Shown: piece after piece, positions 1 through 5,979 of the stretch
How positions within the stretch are numbered: position 1 is the first letter of the stretch
How the letters are laid out: every line of letters begins with the position of its first letter
Assembly (NCBI GenBank): GCA_017861495.1
Contig: JAGFXW010000080.1
Coordinates: forward strand, 1 to 8,908
From: Bacillota bacterium
Lineage (GTDB): Bacteria > Bacillota_C > Negativicutes > CTSoil-072
Length of the DNA stretch: 8,908 bases
Reading direction: 5' to 3'
The notes under the pieces: model-generated
The model's input: only the letters and a program-made list of their open reading frames with translations
Database searches by the model: none
What the model was told of the DNA's origin: nothing
Translations under genes and position numbers: made by a program

Positions 1-273
1 CGTATAGGTAAAGCTCGAAAGCGAACCGACGGTCTGCAGATCCAAATGATACATATGCGATCCTTCTGTTTCCGGGTGAACGACACATTCACTGACGGTC
101 ACAGAAGCGGCTCCGCCCTTGGCGCGCAATTCATAAAACGCCGTAGAAGCCCGTCCGATAGTGCAGTCGGCAGTTATGTCCGTCCCGCCCATCGGAGCCG
201 AAAACATTCTGTTGCGGAAATTCACGTTACCGATTTTGATAGGTTTACACAGGTTCGGATACTTTCTTTGCAT
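1..273 (-). CDS. Old Yellow Enzyme family FMN-dependent oxidoreductase (5' part only)
   Basis: Only the first 91 codons are present; the gene runs off the left edge. The N-terminus reads MQRKYPNLCKPIKIGNVNFR and then NRMFSAPMGGTD. This L-x-x-P-x-KIGN-x-x-FRNR-x-x-x-APM pattern is the first beta strand and FMN-binding loop of the OYE/2,4-dienoyl-CoA reductase TIM barrel. The segment SECVVHPETEG at residues 64-74 resembles clostridial enoate reductase and BaiCD-like members. Family members reduce activated C=C bonds with NAD(P)H in the cytoplasm; many of this type continue into an FeS and FAD/NAD domain, which cannot be seen here. The ATG at 273 was chosen because AAGGAG lies 9 bases upstream. 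An in-frame ATG at 294 has no ribosome site. The gene is divergent from padR and its promoter overlaps a PadR-type operator. The family is clear; the substrate is unknown. Confidence 0.88.
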   Translation of the reverse strand, partial: MQRKYPNLCKPIKIGNVNFRNRMFSAPMGGTDITADCTIGRASTAFYELRAKGGAASVTVSECVVHPETEGSHMYHLDLQTVGSLSSFTYT

Positions 274-395
274 ACTTTCATTCTCCTTGCTCATGTAATT
301 TTTATTTTTCAACGATGAGTTACTTTTTAAAAAGGATTGCCCGCGAACTGGCCGAGTCAGACCTTGTATTTTATTGTTTTTTCGATTATAGTAAT

Positions 396-424
396 ATTAT
401 AAGCACTAAACTTATACATGTCAA
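396..424 (-). promoter_or_regulatory. Perfect sigma-A promoter of the OYE gene
   Basis: On the minus strand TTGACA (424-419) is followed by a 17-base spacer and TATAAT (401-396), an exact match to consensus. Transcription would start near 389, giving an untranslated leader of about 116 bases before the ATG at 273. The -35 box lies inside the upstream half of the PadR-type operator at 418-433. A consensus promoter of this strength usually needs a repressor to be controlled, which fits the neighbouring padR. Confidence 0.82.
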
Positions 425-447
425 TTGTTACATGTTGTTATTAACAT
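418..447. promoter_or_regulatory. Double PadR operator, two overlapping ATGT-N8-ACAT sites
   Basis: Site 1 is ATGTCAATTGTTACAT (418-433). Site 2 is ATGTTGTTATTAACAT (432-447). They share two bases and their centres are 14 bp apart. ATGT-N8-ACAT is the binding motif established for PadR at phenolic acid decarboxylase promoters in Bacillus and lactic acid bacteria. Site 1 covers the -35 box of the minus-strand OYE promoter, and site 2 covers the -35 box of the plus-strand padR promoter, so a bound repressor would shut both. That this particular PadR binds here is inferred from position and motif. Confidence 0.75.
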
Positions 448-463
448 TTTTATATGGTATATT
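435..463 (+). promoter_or_regulatory. padR promoter with extended -10
   Basis: TTGTTA (435-440) is followed by a 17-base spacer and TATATT (458-463), preceded by TGG so that the -10 is of the extended TGn type. The transcript would start near 470, about 53 bases before the GTG start. The -35 box falls within the second ATGT-N8-ACAT site, which suggests autorepression. Confidence 0.65.
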
Positions 464-522
464 TTATTTTTTTAATTAAGATGCGTGCGAATTTTATTCG
501 CTAGAACGGGGAGGATGACGGA

Positions 523-1080
523 GTGCGTACGTTAAAATATGCAATCTTGGGTTTAATCAATCGAAAAGCAATGACCGGTTATGATTTAATGAAAGCATTT
601 AACATGGAACTCGTGAACTTTTGGTATGCGCAGCATAGCCAACTCTATCCAGAATTAAAAAAACTGACTGCCGAAGGCCTGATTACCTATGAAACGGTGC
701 TGCAAGGTGAGAAGTTGGAGAAAAAACTGTATTCAATTACCGAAGCCGGCAGAAACGATTTTTTTAACTGGCTGGCTCAACAGGATCTGTTGGAACCGAC
801 GCCAAAAGATATTTTCCGGTTAAAAGCCTATTTCATCGAATCGATGAAAAAAGAAGATATTCTAAAACAATTTGACTATCAACTGAAGCAGCGAAAAGAA
901 AAATTAGCAAAATTAGAAGCATCCATGGCCGAGCATCCTTATGCCAAAACAGTTTCCGCTGTGATTTCACCACTATATGGCGACTACATCGTATTGAAAG
1001 GGGCTATCATGCGGGAGCGCACATATATTGACTGGCTGACAGACTGTATTGCAGAAATTAGAAAACCCGGCTTGCACTGA
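523..1080 (+). CDS. PadR-family transcriptional repressor
   Basis: This 185-residue protein has the PadR layout. An N-terminal winged helix spans about residues 1-80, with MRTLKYAILGLI at the start, MTGYDL at 17-22, the recognition-helix region SQLYPELKKLTAEGLI at 39-54, and the wing ending KKLYSITEAGR at 67-77. A C-terminal helical dimerisation domain (Vir_act_alpha_C type) covers about 95-180, with a charged coiled-coil-like stretch at 115-135. The start is GTG at 523, placed by GGGGAGG at 508-514 with 8-base spacing; the ATG at 515 is out of frame. PadR proteins bind DNA as dimers and are released by small molecules, often phenolic acids or drugs. The divergent OYE gene and the double operator between them suggest it represses both genes. 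The last codons (KPGLH) fall inside a repeated DNA segment. Confidence 0.9.
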   Translation: MRTLKYAILGLINRKAMTGYDLMKAFNMELVNFWYAQHSQLYPELKKLTAEGLITYETVLQGEKLEKKLYSITEAGRNDFFNWLAQQDLLEPTPKDIFRLKAYFIESMKKEDILKQFDYQLKQRKEKLAKLEASMAEHPYAKTVSAVISPLYGDYIVLKGAIMRERTYIDWLTDCIAEIRKPGLH

Positions 1081-1160
1081 GCTTATTAGCGACGGTGGAA
1101 GCCGCTGGTTGCTCTTATGTACACCAGGTATAATTTTATATTGTCTGATGTACTCAAAAA
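1059..1160 (+). repeat. Tandem duplicated element, copy 1 (overlaps 3' end of padR)
   Basis: This segment recurs at 1254-1356, about 195 bases downstream. Both copies start with TAGAAAACCCGGCTTGC, and both contain the same 41-base run (1087-1127 here). They then share a near-identical TATAATTTTATATT core and a TGTACT end. The first 22 bases encode the last residues and stop of PadR. Copy 1 can fold: TATTAGC (1084-1090) pairs with GCTAATA (1163-1169) and would enclose an imperfect GTACACCAG/CTGATGTAC hairpin. Between the copies (1161-1253) no gene is seen, only a possible promoter -10. I do not recognise the element as a known riboswitch or mobile element. Confidence 0.85.
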
Positions 1161-1227
1161 CAGCTAATAGAAAAAACAGTTTTCAGCGCAAATAATTGCC
1201 CGGCTGATACCTTCTATTGAGCAGCTA

Positions 1228-1236
1228 TGATACAAT
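1228..1236 (+). promoter_or_regulatory. Possible extended -10 of the tauE-type gene
   Basis: TGATACAAT is an extended -10 form with one mismatch to TATAAT. No good -35 box sits 16-18 bases upstream. If used, the transcript would start near 1243 and carry the whole second repeat copy plus the attenuator-like hairpin as a leader of about 190 bases. This is a weak call based on the motif alone. Confidence 0.35.
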
Positions 1237-1253
1237 CTATATGGGGCTTTGTT

Positions 1254-1356
1254 TAGAAAACCCGGCTTGCGCCAAGCTTTCATAGCGACGGTGGAAGCCG
1301 CTGGTTGCTCTTATGTACACCAGATATAATTTTATATTTTCTGGTGTACTGAAAAA
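1254..1356 (+). repeat. Tandem duplicated element, copy 2, with perfect hairpin
   Basis: This is the second copy of the segment at 1059-1160, with one indel and scattered substitutions outside the identical 41-base run (1283-1323). It lies in the leader of the TauE-type gene. It shows three possible stems: GCTTG-CGC-CAAGC near 1265-1277; AGCGAC with GTTGCT (one G-T wobble) around 1285-1309; and a perfect 10-bp stem GTACACCAGA (1315-1324) with TCTGGTGTAC (1340-1349) over an AT-rich loop. The 10-bp stem is better than its counterpart in copy 1. CTGGT at 1301-1305 could alternatively pair with ACCAG at 1319-1323. Function is unknown; a structured leader RNA or a DNA operator are both open. Confidence 0.8.
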
Positions 1357-1359
1357 AAA

Positions 1360-1407
1360 CAAAACTGGCCTCAACCCATTTGTATGGGTTGAAGCCAGTT
1401 TTGTTAT
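1360..1407 (+). terminator. Strong intrinsic terminator hairpin in the leader of the TauE-type gene
   Basis: A 20-base arm (1360-1379) pairs with 1384-1403 with one mismatch over a four-base loop TTGT. An A-rich run (1352-1364) precedes it and TTTTGTT follows the plus-strand stem. The minus strand would also give hairpin then GTTTTTTTT, so it can work in both directions. It ends 30 bases before the ATG of the permease and leaves the ribosome site free. It could simply end padR transcripts, with the permease promoter lying after it, or act as an attenuator for a promoter upstream. No convincing promoter is seen in the 30 bases after it, which favours attenuation or read-through. Confidence 0.8.
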
Positions 1408-1433
1408 GGCAAAAAAATAGGGAGATACTATCA

Positions 1434-2198
1434 ATGGATCAAATCAGCATAGAAACGCTTAGTTTTATACTGGGAGTAGGTTTTCTTGCCTCTTTCGTCG
1501 ATTCGGTCGTTGGCGGCGGCGGCTTAATTTCCCTACCGGCACTTCTGCTAACAGGATTGCCGCCCGTCGCTGTATTAGGAACCAACAAACTTGCCTCCGT
1601 CTGTGGTTCCATTACAAGCAGCATCTCCTTCCTGCGCTCCGGCAAGATGAACCTCGGATTGGTCAAATATCTTTTTCCTTTATCCTTCCTCGGTTCTATA
1701 GCAGGAGCGTACACAGTAAGGCTAATTCCGCCAGAATTTTTAAAACCATTAGTGATCGTCATGCTGGTTTTAGTAGCCATCTACACGGTTTTTAAAAAGG
1801 ATTGGGGCGATAAATCCACTTATCAAGGGATCAATAACCGGATTGGCGTCCTGGGGAGCTGCGCCGCCTTTACATTGGGCTTTTACGACGGTTTTTTCGG
1901 CCCGGGAACAGGATCCTTTCTAATTTTTGTCTTCTTAATGCTTGGTTTTGATTTTGTCGTGGCTGCCGGCAATGCCAAGGCCCTCAATTTTGCCAGCAAC
2001 CTGGGAGCCGCAATAACCTTTATATTGGCGGGCTCGGTCAATTATATTTACGGTATCAGCATGGGCGCCGCCATGATCATCGGCGCCATTGCCGGTTCCA
2101 GGGTTGCTATCACCAAAGGCGCGGCGTACGTGAGGCCACTGTTTATTTCCATTACAGTACTATTAATCGGAAAACAATTATGGGATGTCCTGCATTAA
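1434..2198 (+). CDS. TauE/SafE family membrane permease
   Basis: A 254-residue, strongly hydrophobic inner-membrane protein with about eight membrane segments. The two-fold internal repeat typical of TauE/SafE is visible: FVDSVVGGGG...LGTNKLASV at 21-56 and FYDGFFGPGTG...GNAKALNFAS at 150-188. Each repeat has the aspartate, glycine-rich turn and N-x-K-A/L motif of the family. Family members move sulfite, sulfoacetate, taurine-derived or other organic anions, usually outward; the substrate cannot be read from sequence. The start is ATG 1434 with AGGGAG at 1419-1424. An in-frame TTG at 1380 lies inside the terminator loop and was rejected. The gene follows padR on the same strand, but a hairpin lies between, so it is likely a separate transcriptional unit. 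Confidence 0.88.
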   Translation: MDQISIETLSFILGVGFLASFVDSVVGGGGLISLPALLLTGLPPVAVLGTNKLASVCGSITSSISFLRSGKMNLGLVKYLFPLSFLGSIAGAYTVRLIPPEFLKPLVIVMLVLVAIYTVFKKDWGDKSTYQGINNRIGVLGSCAAFTLGFYDGFFGPGTGSFLIFVFLMLGFDFVVAAGNAKALNFASNLGAAITFILAGSVNYIYGISMGAAMIIGAIAGSRVAITKGAAYVRPLFISITVLLIGKQLWDVLH

Positions 2199-2231
2199 TT
2201 AAATATAAGAACGCACTCTTCACTACCGAAC

Positions 2232-2276
2232 AAGAGCCTCAACTTCCTTATCTATTAAAGGATTTGAGGCTCTTTG
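2232..2276. terminator. Bidirectional terminator between convergent genes
   Basis: AAGAGCCTCAA (2232-2242) pairs perfectly with TTGAGGCTCTT (2264-2274). Inside, TCCTT (2245-2249) pairs with AAGGA (2258-2262). The plus strand continues with a short T run (TCTTTGC), and the minus strand has a weaker tail. Its place between the converging TauE-type gene and MHS symporter gene supports a shared terminator. Confidence 0.78.
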
Positions 2277-2304
2277 CATCTATTCACAATTAATCTGTTC
2301 GCTG

Positions 2305-3612
2305 TTACTTAAGCGGTTTTTTGTATGTTTCCTCCGCTAAAAAGGCCAGCACCAAAAAGGTTAAGGTGGCTCCGCCAATCAGGTAATAGGTCGGCGCCAG
2401 GTTGTCTCCGGTAGTGGAAATCAGCCAAGTGGCGACAAACGGCGCTGTTCCGCCGAAAGCCGCAACAGCGAAGTTGTAACCGACGCCGATTGCGCTGCAG
2501 CGAACATGGGTCGGGAATATTTCAGGAATGAATACCGTTGCCCCGCCGCAAATCAATGCCTGAAGCAGCGCCAACACCATCATGACAAAGAATAATACCC
2601 CCGTCGTTTGTACAGTGCTCATAAGGTAAAACAACGGGTATGACAGTACGATAAACCCAGCCGCTGCCGCCATCATTACCGGCTTACGGCCGATCCGATC
2701 CGCCAGCATGCCGGCAAAAGGGATTGCGATCATAAAAATAATCAAGAGGACTGTATTGAAGGACATCCCGACCCATAAAGGATACTTAAGAACCTTTGCA
2801 ATATACGTCGGCATATAGGCCATGGTTACCCAGTAAGAAATGGTCCAGCCAATAACAACGCCGATATTCACAACGGTTTCCCGCCGGTATTTCTTGAACA
2901 ACTCTACGACCGGCATAGCGGCAACTTCATGTGACTGCGCCGCTTCTTGATACCTCGGTGTCTCTTCTACATTGGAGCGTACATACATGCCGAACAAGGC
3001 GATCAATAAACCGCTCCAGAAAGGAATTCTCCAGCCCCAAGCATAAAGTGCTTCCGTTGACAAAACAGCGGTTAATATCGTTCCCAATGCCGACCCCAGC
3101 AACAGGCCTACCGCAATGCTGAACTGCGACCAACTGACAATAAACCCCCGGTTCTTTTCCGTTCCGTATTCCGCAAGAAAGGACATGCAACTGCCCCATT
3201 CGCCCCCTGTAGAAATCCCTTGCAGTAAACGGAGAGCTGCCAGCAAAATCGGCGCCCACACGCCAATTTGGGCATAGGTGGGCAAACAACCGATAGCAAA
3301 AGTACTGACGCCCATTAAAATGACCGTCACAGCCAACGCCTTGCGCCGTCCCGCCTTATCGGCATAATGACCAAAAATGAGCCCGCCAAGCGGCCGCATC
3401 ACAAAACCTACGCCAAACACAATAAACGTAAGCATCAGTGACGTCAGTGAATCTTTGGACGGAAAAAACAACGAAGAGATAATGGCCGCAAAATAACCAT
3501 ACAACCCATAGTCGAACCATTCGAGCGCATTGCCGATTGAACCGGCAAGTACAGCCCTCGCCATGCTTTGTTTCGGCTTTGTTTGCTCTATTTTTTTACA
3601 ACATGCCTCCAT
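2305..3612 (-). CDS. MHS-family (MFS) metabolite:H+ symporter
   Basis: 435 residues with twelve predicted membrane segments. The metabolite:H+ symporter (MHS) signature GNALEWFDYGLYGY is at 27-40. MFS motif A appears as GHYADKAGRR at 81-90 and again as GMLADRIGRKP at 301-311. RLLQGISTGGEWG (128-140) is also typical of the ProP, KgtP, ShiA and CitA group. These carriers import organic acids, betaines or similar compounds with protons. The start is ATG 3612, preceded by AAAGGGG six bases upstream. A longer frame to TTG 3663 would overlap the upstream gene and has no ribosome site. It is the last gene of an argC-amidohydrolase-symporter operon, 40 bases after the hydrolase, so it probably imports that enzyme's substrate (inference). 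Confidence 0.9.
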   Translation of the reverse strand: MEACCKKIEQTKPKQSMARAVLAGSIGNALEWFDYGLYGYFAAIISSLFFPSKDSLTSLMLTFIVFGVGFVMRPLGGLIFGHYADKAGRRKALAVTVILMGVSTFAIGCLPTYAQIGVWAPILLAALRLLQGISTGGEWGSCMSFLAEYGTEKNRGFIVSWSQFSIAVGLLLGSALGTILTAVLSTEALYAWGWRIPFWSGLLIALFGMYVRSNVEETPRYQEAAQSHEVAAMPVVELFKKYRRETVVNIGVVIGWTISYWVTMAYMPTYIAKVLKYPLWVGMSFNTVLLIIFMIAIPFAGMLADRIGRKPVMMAAAAGFIVLSYPLFYLMSTVQTTGVLFFVMMVLALLQALICGGATVFIPEIFPTHVRCSAIGVGYNFAVAAFGGTAPFVATWLISTTGDNLAPTYYLIGGATLTFLVLAFLAEETYKKPLK

Positions 3613-3652
3613 AATATTCCCCTTTCTTAACTCGCAATACTCTGTAAACCTT

Positions 3653-4822
3653 TTAGCGGACAACCTCGCCGTCTTTTACCACTTTGACAATTTTATTGCG
3701 GAAATTCAAATCCTCTAACGGATTCACAGACAATAACAACAGATCGGCTTTCATGCCCTCTTCCAAACAACCGACATTTTTCAGGCCCAGCGCTTCCGCA
3801 GCGTTTACCGTAGCCGCGCGCAGTACGTCAGGCTTGCTCATCCCCAGTTCATGCATCACAAGAAGTTCGTCGAAATACATCTCTTCGGGCAAGCGCGGCG
3901 AATACCCGTCAGTACCGGCAGCAATTTTTACGCCCTTTTCCACGGCCTTGCGGAAATTCACAAAATGAGCCGTATGCAATTGTTTAGCCTTCGCAACGGC
4001 ATATTCAGGCGTACCTGTATTATCCGCCTCTGCCAGGCGTTTAAACACCATGAGCGTCGGCACCAAATAAGTTCCTTGCTCGATAAAAATATCCCAGGCC
4101 TCTTCTGTCGCCAGATTACCATGTTCAATCGTATCCACACCGGCTTGCAGCGCGTTGAAAATCCCGGATACTCCCTCGGCATGCGCGGCGACCTTTACAT
4201 TGCGCTTATGAGCTTCTTCCACCGCTACCGCCATTTCCTCCACCGTCATCTGCGGCGATGCCGGCTCCTCGCCTTCCGTGTAGACCCCGCCGGAAGCCAT
4301 GACCTTGATCACATCGACTCCCTTTTTCAATAATGTCCGGACAGATTTCCGCACTTCATCCACGCCATCGGATTCCATGCCGATCGTGTAGACGTGACCT
4401 CCCGTCATGCAAACAGGCGGACCGGAAATCAGCAAGTTCGGTCCCATAACAATTCCTTTCCGGATCGCTTCGCGGACGGCAAACCCCACGTTGCGCGGCG
4501 AGCCGGTATCGCGGACGGTCGTTATGCCCAACTCCAACGTTTCTTTGGCATGCTTCGCCATCCGCAAGGCCATTAATTCATTATCCATATGCAGAATTTC
4601 GGCATTGGGATCATCGCTGCCGTCCCAAACGAGATGCACATGGCAGTCAATCAACCCCGGCAAAATATACATTCCCTGCGCATCAATGACAACTTCCGAA
4701 TCCATGGGCGGACACGGTTCTTGACAAATTCCCTTTATTGTTCCCTGTTCAACCAATACATGAACCTGTGAAAGCAGGCTGCCTGATTTCACATCAACCA
4801 GCGTTGCGTTTTTGATCAACAT
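3653..4822 (-). CDS. Metal-dependent amidohydrolase (prolidase-like / imidazolonepropionase-like)
   Basis: 389 residues, a complete amidohydrolase-superfamily TIM barrel flanked by the small beta-sandwich domain. Metal ligands are visible in order: H61 and H63 in LIDCHVHLVWDG, the likely carboxylated lysine K173 in VIKVMASGGV, H214 in AAHAEG, H234 in TIEHG, and the catalytic aspartate D305 in AGTDGY. MASGGVYTEGEEPASPQMT (175-193) is characteristic of the Xaa-Pro dipeptidase-like Met-dependent hydrolase A group, whose members cleave N-acyl or N-carbamoyl amino acids and Xaa-Pro or Xaa-Arg/Lys dipeptides. No signal peptide is seen, so it is cytoplasmic. The start is ATG 4822 with GGAGG seven bases upstream. 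It lies 43 bases after argC and 40 before the symporter gene. The exact substrate is not determinable. Confidence 0.88.
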   Translation of the reverse strand: MLIKNATLVDVKSGSLLSQVHVLVEQGTIKGICQEPCPPMDSEVVIDAQGMYILPGLIDCHVHLVWDGSDDPNAEILHMDNELMALRMAKHAKETLELGITTVRDTGSPRNVGFAVREAIRKGIVMGPNLLISGPPVCMTGGHVYTIGMESDGVDEVRKSVRTLLKKGVDVIKVMASGGVYTEGEEPASPQMTVEEMAVAVEEAHKRNVKVAAHAEGVSGIFNALQAGVDTIEHGNLATEEAWDIFIEQGTYLVPTLMVFKRLAEADNTGTPEYAVAKAKQLHTAHFVNFRKAVEKGVKIAAGTDGYSPRLPEEMYFDELLVMHELGMSKPDVLRAATVNAAEALGLKNVGCLEEGMKADLLLLSVNPLEDLNFRNKIVKVVKDGEVVR

Positions 4823-4865
4823 AGTTTGACCTCCAAATAAGTTAATTACCCTTCATTTGCTTTTC

Positions 4866-5816
4866 TTAGCGCTTCAATCCAGTATCTTCATCCGCGCCCA
4901 ACATAATATTCATACATTGCACCGCTGCGCCGGACGCCCCTTTGCCTAAATTATCAAAACGGGTAACGACCATGATCCTCTCGTTGGTTCCGAATACAAA
5001 CAAGTCGATCCGGTTCGTATCGTTGCACGACTCAACAGAAAAGAAGCCGTCTTCCAGTTTAGCCGCCGCATCGTACGGCATTACCTGAATGAATTTTTCG
5101 CCGGCATAATACTCCGCAAAGAAATCTCTTACTTCCTCGGCACCCATTGTCTTGTTGAACAGACGGGGCGCCAGCGGCAACGTAACGCCCATCCCTTTAT
5201 AGTAGTTGGCCACGATCGGAACGAACACGGGCGGGTACTGCAGCCCGGTTACATGCTGCATTTCCGGCAAATGTTTGTGCTGCAAGTGCAGCGCATAAGG
5301 ACGAGGGCTATTCAAGCCGCCGGCCAAATCAGGATCCTCATATTTTTTTATTAACGATTTTCCGCCGCCGCTGTAACCGGTTAACGACGTGCAAGCCACC
5401 GGATAATCAGCCGGAACGATGCCGGCTTTCACAAGCGGATACATCCCGGCAATAAAGCCGGTTGCATGACAGCCCGGGTTTGCCACCCGGCGGGAATGTC
5501 TTATTTTCTCCCGCTGTTCGCCGCTCAGTTCAGGCAAGCCGTACGTCCAGCCAGGCTGAACCCGATGGGCTGTGCTGGCATCAATTACCCGTGTTTTATC
5601 ATTGGTTATTAACGAAACCGCTTCACGCGCCGCCGCATCCGGCAAACAAAGAAACACCAGATCGGCGCTGTTTAACAACCGGCTCCGTTCTTCTATGTCT
5701 TTCCGTTTTTCCGGATCAATGCTTAAGCACTCAATATCGGTACGTTTTGACAAATACTCATGGATTTTTAATCCGGTCGTGCCTTCCTGGCCATCCACAA
5801 AAACTTTATGTTTCAT
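4866..5816 (-). CDS. argC: N-acetyl-gamma-glutamyl-phosphate reductase, type 2
   Basis: 316 residues, the short type-2 ArgC length. The family enzyme makes N-acetylglutamate semialdehyde from the acyl phosphate with NADPH, in arginine synthesis. The N-terminal NAD(P)-binding fold has VFVDGQEGTTGL at 5-16. VIDASTAHRV (77-86) and YGLPEL (92-97) are type-2 signatures. The catalytic cysteine is C116 in VANPGCHATGF, followed by LTGYSGGGK (145-153) and the catalytic-histidine segment HKHLPEM (180-186, likely H182). All key residues are present. The start is ATG 5816 with AAGGAG upstream at a rather long spacing; an in-frame upstream start at 5888 has no better support. No argB, argJ or argD is nearby: it leads an operon with an amidohydrolase and a symporter, so it may act on a different acyl phosphate or semialdehyde, or work in reverse. 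That is inference. Confidence 0.88.
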   Translation of the reverse strand: MKHKVFVDGQEGTTGLKIHEYLSKRTDIECLSIDPEKRKDIEERSRLLNSADLVFLCLPDAAAREAVSLITNDKTRVIDASTAHRVQPGWTYGLPELSGEQREKIRHSRRVANPGCHATGFIAGMYPLVKAGIVPADYPVACTSLTGYSGGGKSLIKKYEDPDLAGGLNSPRPYALHLQHKHLPEMQHVTGLQYPPVFVPIVANYYKGMGVTLPLAPRLFNKTMGAEEVRDFFAEYYAGEKFIQVMPYDAAAKLEDGFFSVESCNDTNRIDLFVFGTNERIMVVTRFDNLGKGASGAAVQCMNIMLGADEDTGLKR

Positions 5817-5933
5817 TGAATTTATTCGCTCCTTTTTATCCCGTATCCAATGACCGGTCATACTGGCGCTGCCCCTGTAGGCCGGCAAACAACGGACGCT
5901 AATTTAAACCAAGATTTACTCCCATTGTATATG

Positions 5934-5962
5934 ATTATAAAATATTTTATACATATTCGCCA
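5934..5962 (-). promoter_or_regulatory. Probable promoter of the argC operon
   Basis: Minus-strand TATAAT (5939-5934) is a perfect -10, with a weak -35 (TGGCGA, 5962-5957) at 17 bases. The transcript would start near 5927, about 110 bases before the argC start. The -10 overlaps the palindrome at 5936-5951. The gap of 163 bases to the upstream MFS gene also argues for an independent promoter. Confidence 0.5.
5936..5951. promoter_or_regulatory. 16-bp perfect palindrome over the argC -10
   Basis: TATAAAATATTTTATA is fully self-complementary and covers most of the -10 box of the argC operon. Its position is where a repressor would act. It resembles an AT-rich operator but does not match the ArgR/AhrC box (TGAAT...ATTCA) well. 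Palindromes also arise by chance in AT-rich DNA, so binding is only a possibility. Confidence 0.35.
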
Positions 5963-5979
5963 CATAACTTACGGATGTT

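Noticed and set aside
46..318. Plus-strand open frame of 90 codons
   Set aside because: It lies opposite the reductase start, has no ribosome site or recognisable content, and the minus-strand frame gives a clear OYE N-terminus.
323..334. CTTTTTAAAAAG palindrome in the reductase leader
   Set aside because: Simple A/T runs with no loop or GC stem; it could form neither a terminator nor a convincing operator.
1087..1127. T-box leader, suggested by GGTGGAAGCCGC resembling the T-box motif GGTGGNACCGCG
   Set aside because: The match has an extra base, no stem I or specifier loop fits before it, and the downstream gene is not an aminoacyl-tRNA or amino-acid gene.
1325..1330. TATAAT in repeat copy 2 (and at 1129-1134 in copy 1) as a promoter -10
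   Set aside because: The only -35-like box (TTGCTC) is 14 bases upstream, too short, and the bases form part of a conserved hairpin loop.
1059..1356. Insertion sequence or MITE
   Set aside because: There is no transposase, no terminal inverted repeats at the copy ends and no target-site duplication.
1380..1433. TTG start for the TauE-type gene giving an 18-residue extension
   Set aside because: The start would sit in the loop of the terminator hairpin without a ribosome site; ATG 1434 has AGGGAG at 9 bases.
3613..3663. TTG start at 3663 for the MHS symporter
   Set aside because: It overlaps the end of the hydrolase gene and lacks a ribosome site; ATG 3612 has AAAGGGG in place.
3684..5902. 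Several plus-strand open frames of 60-160 codons opposite the operon
   Set aside because: They are antisense to well-supported hydrolase and argC genes and have no ribosome sites or family motifs.
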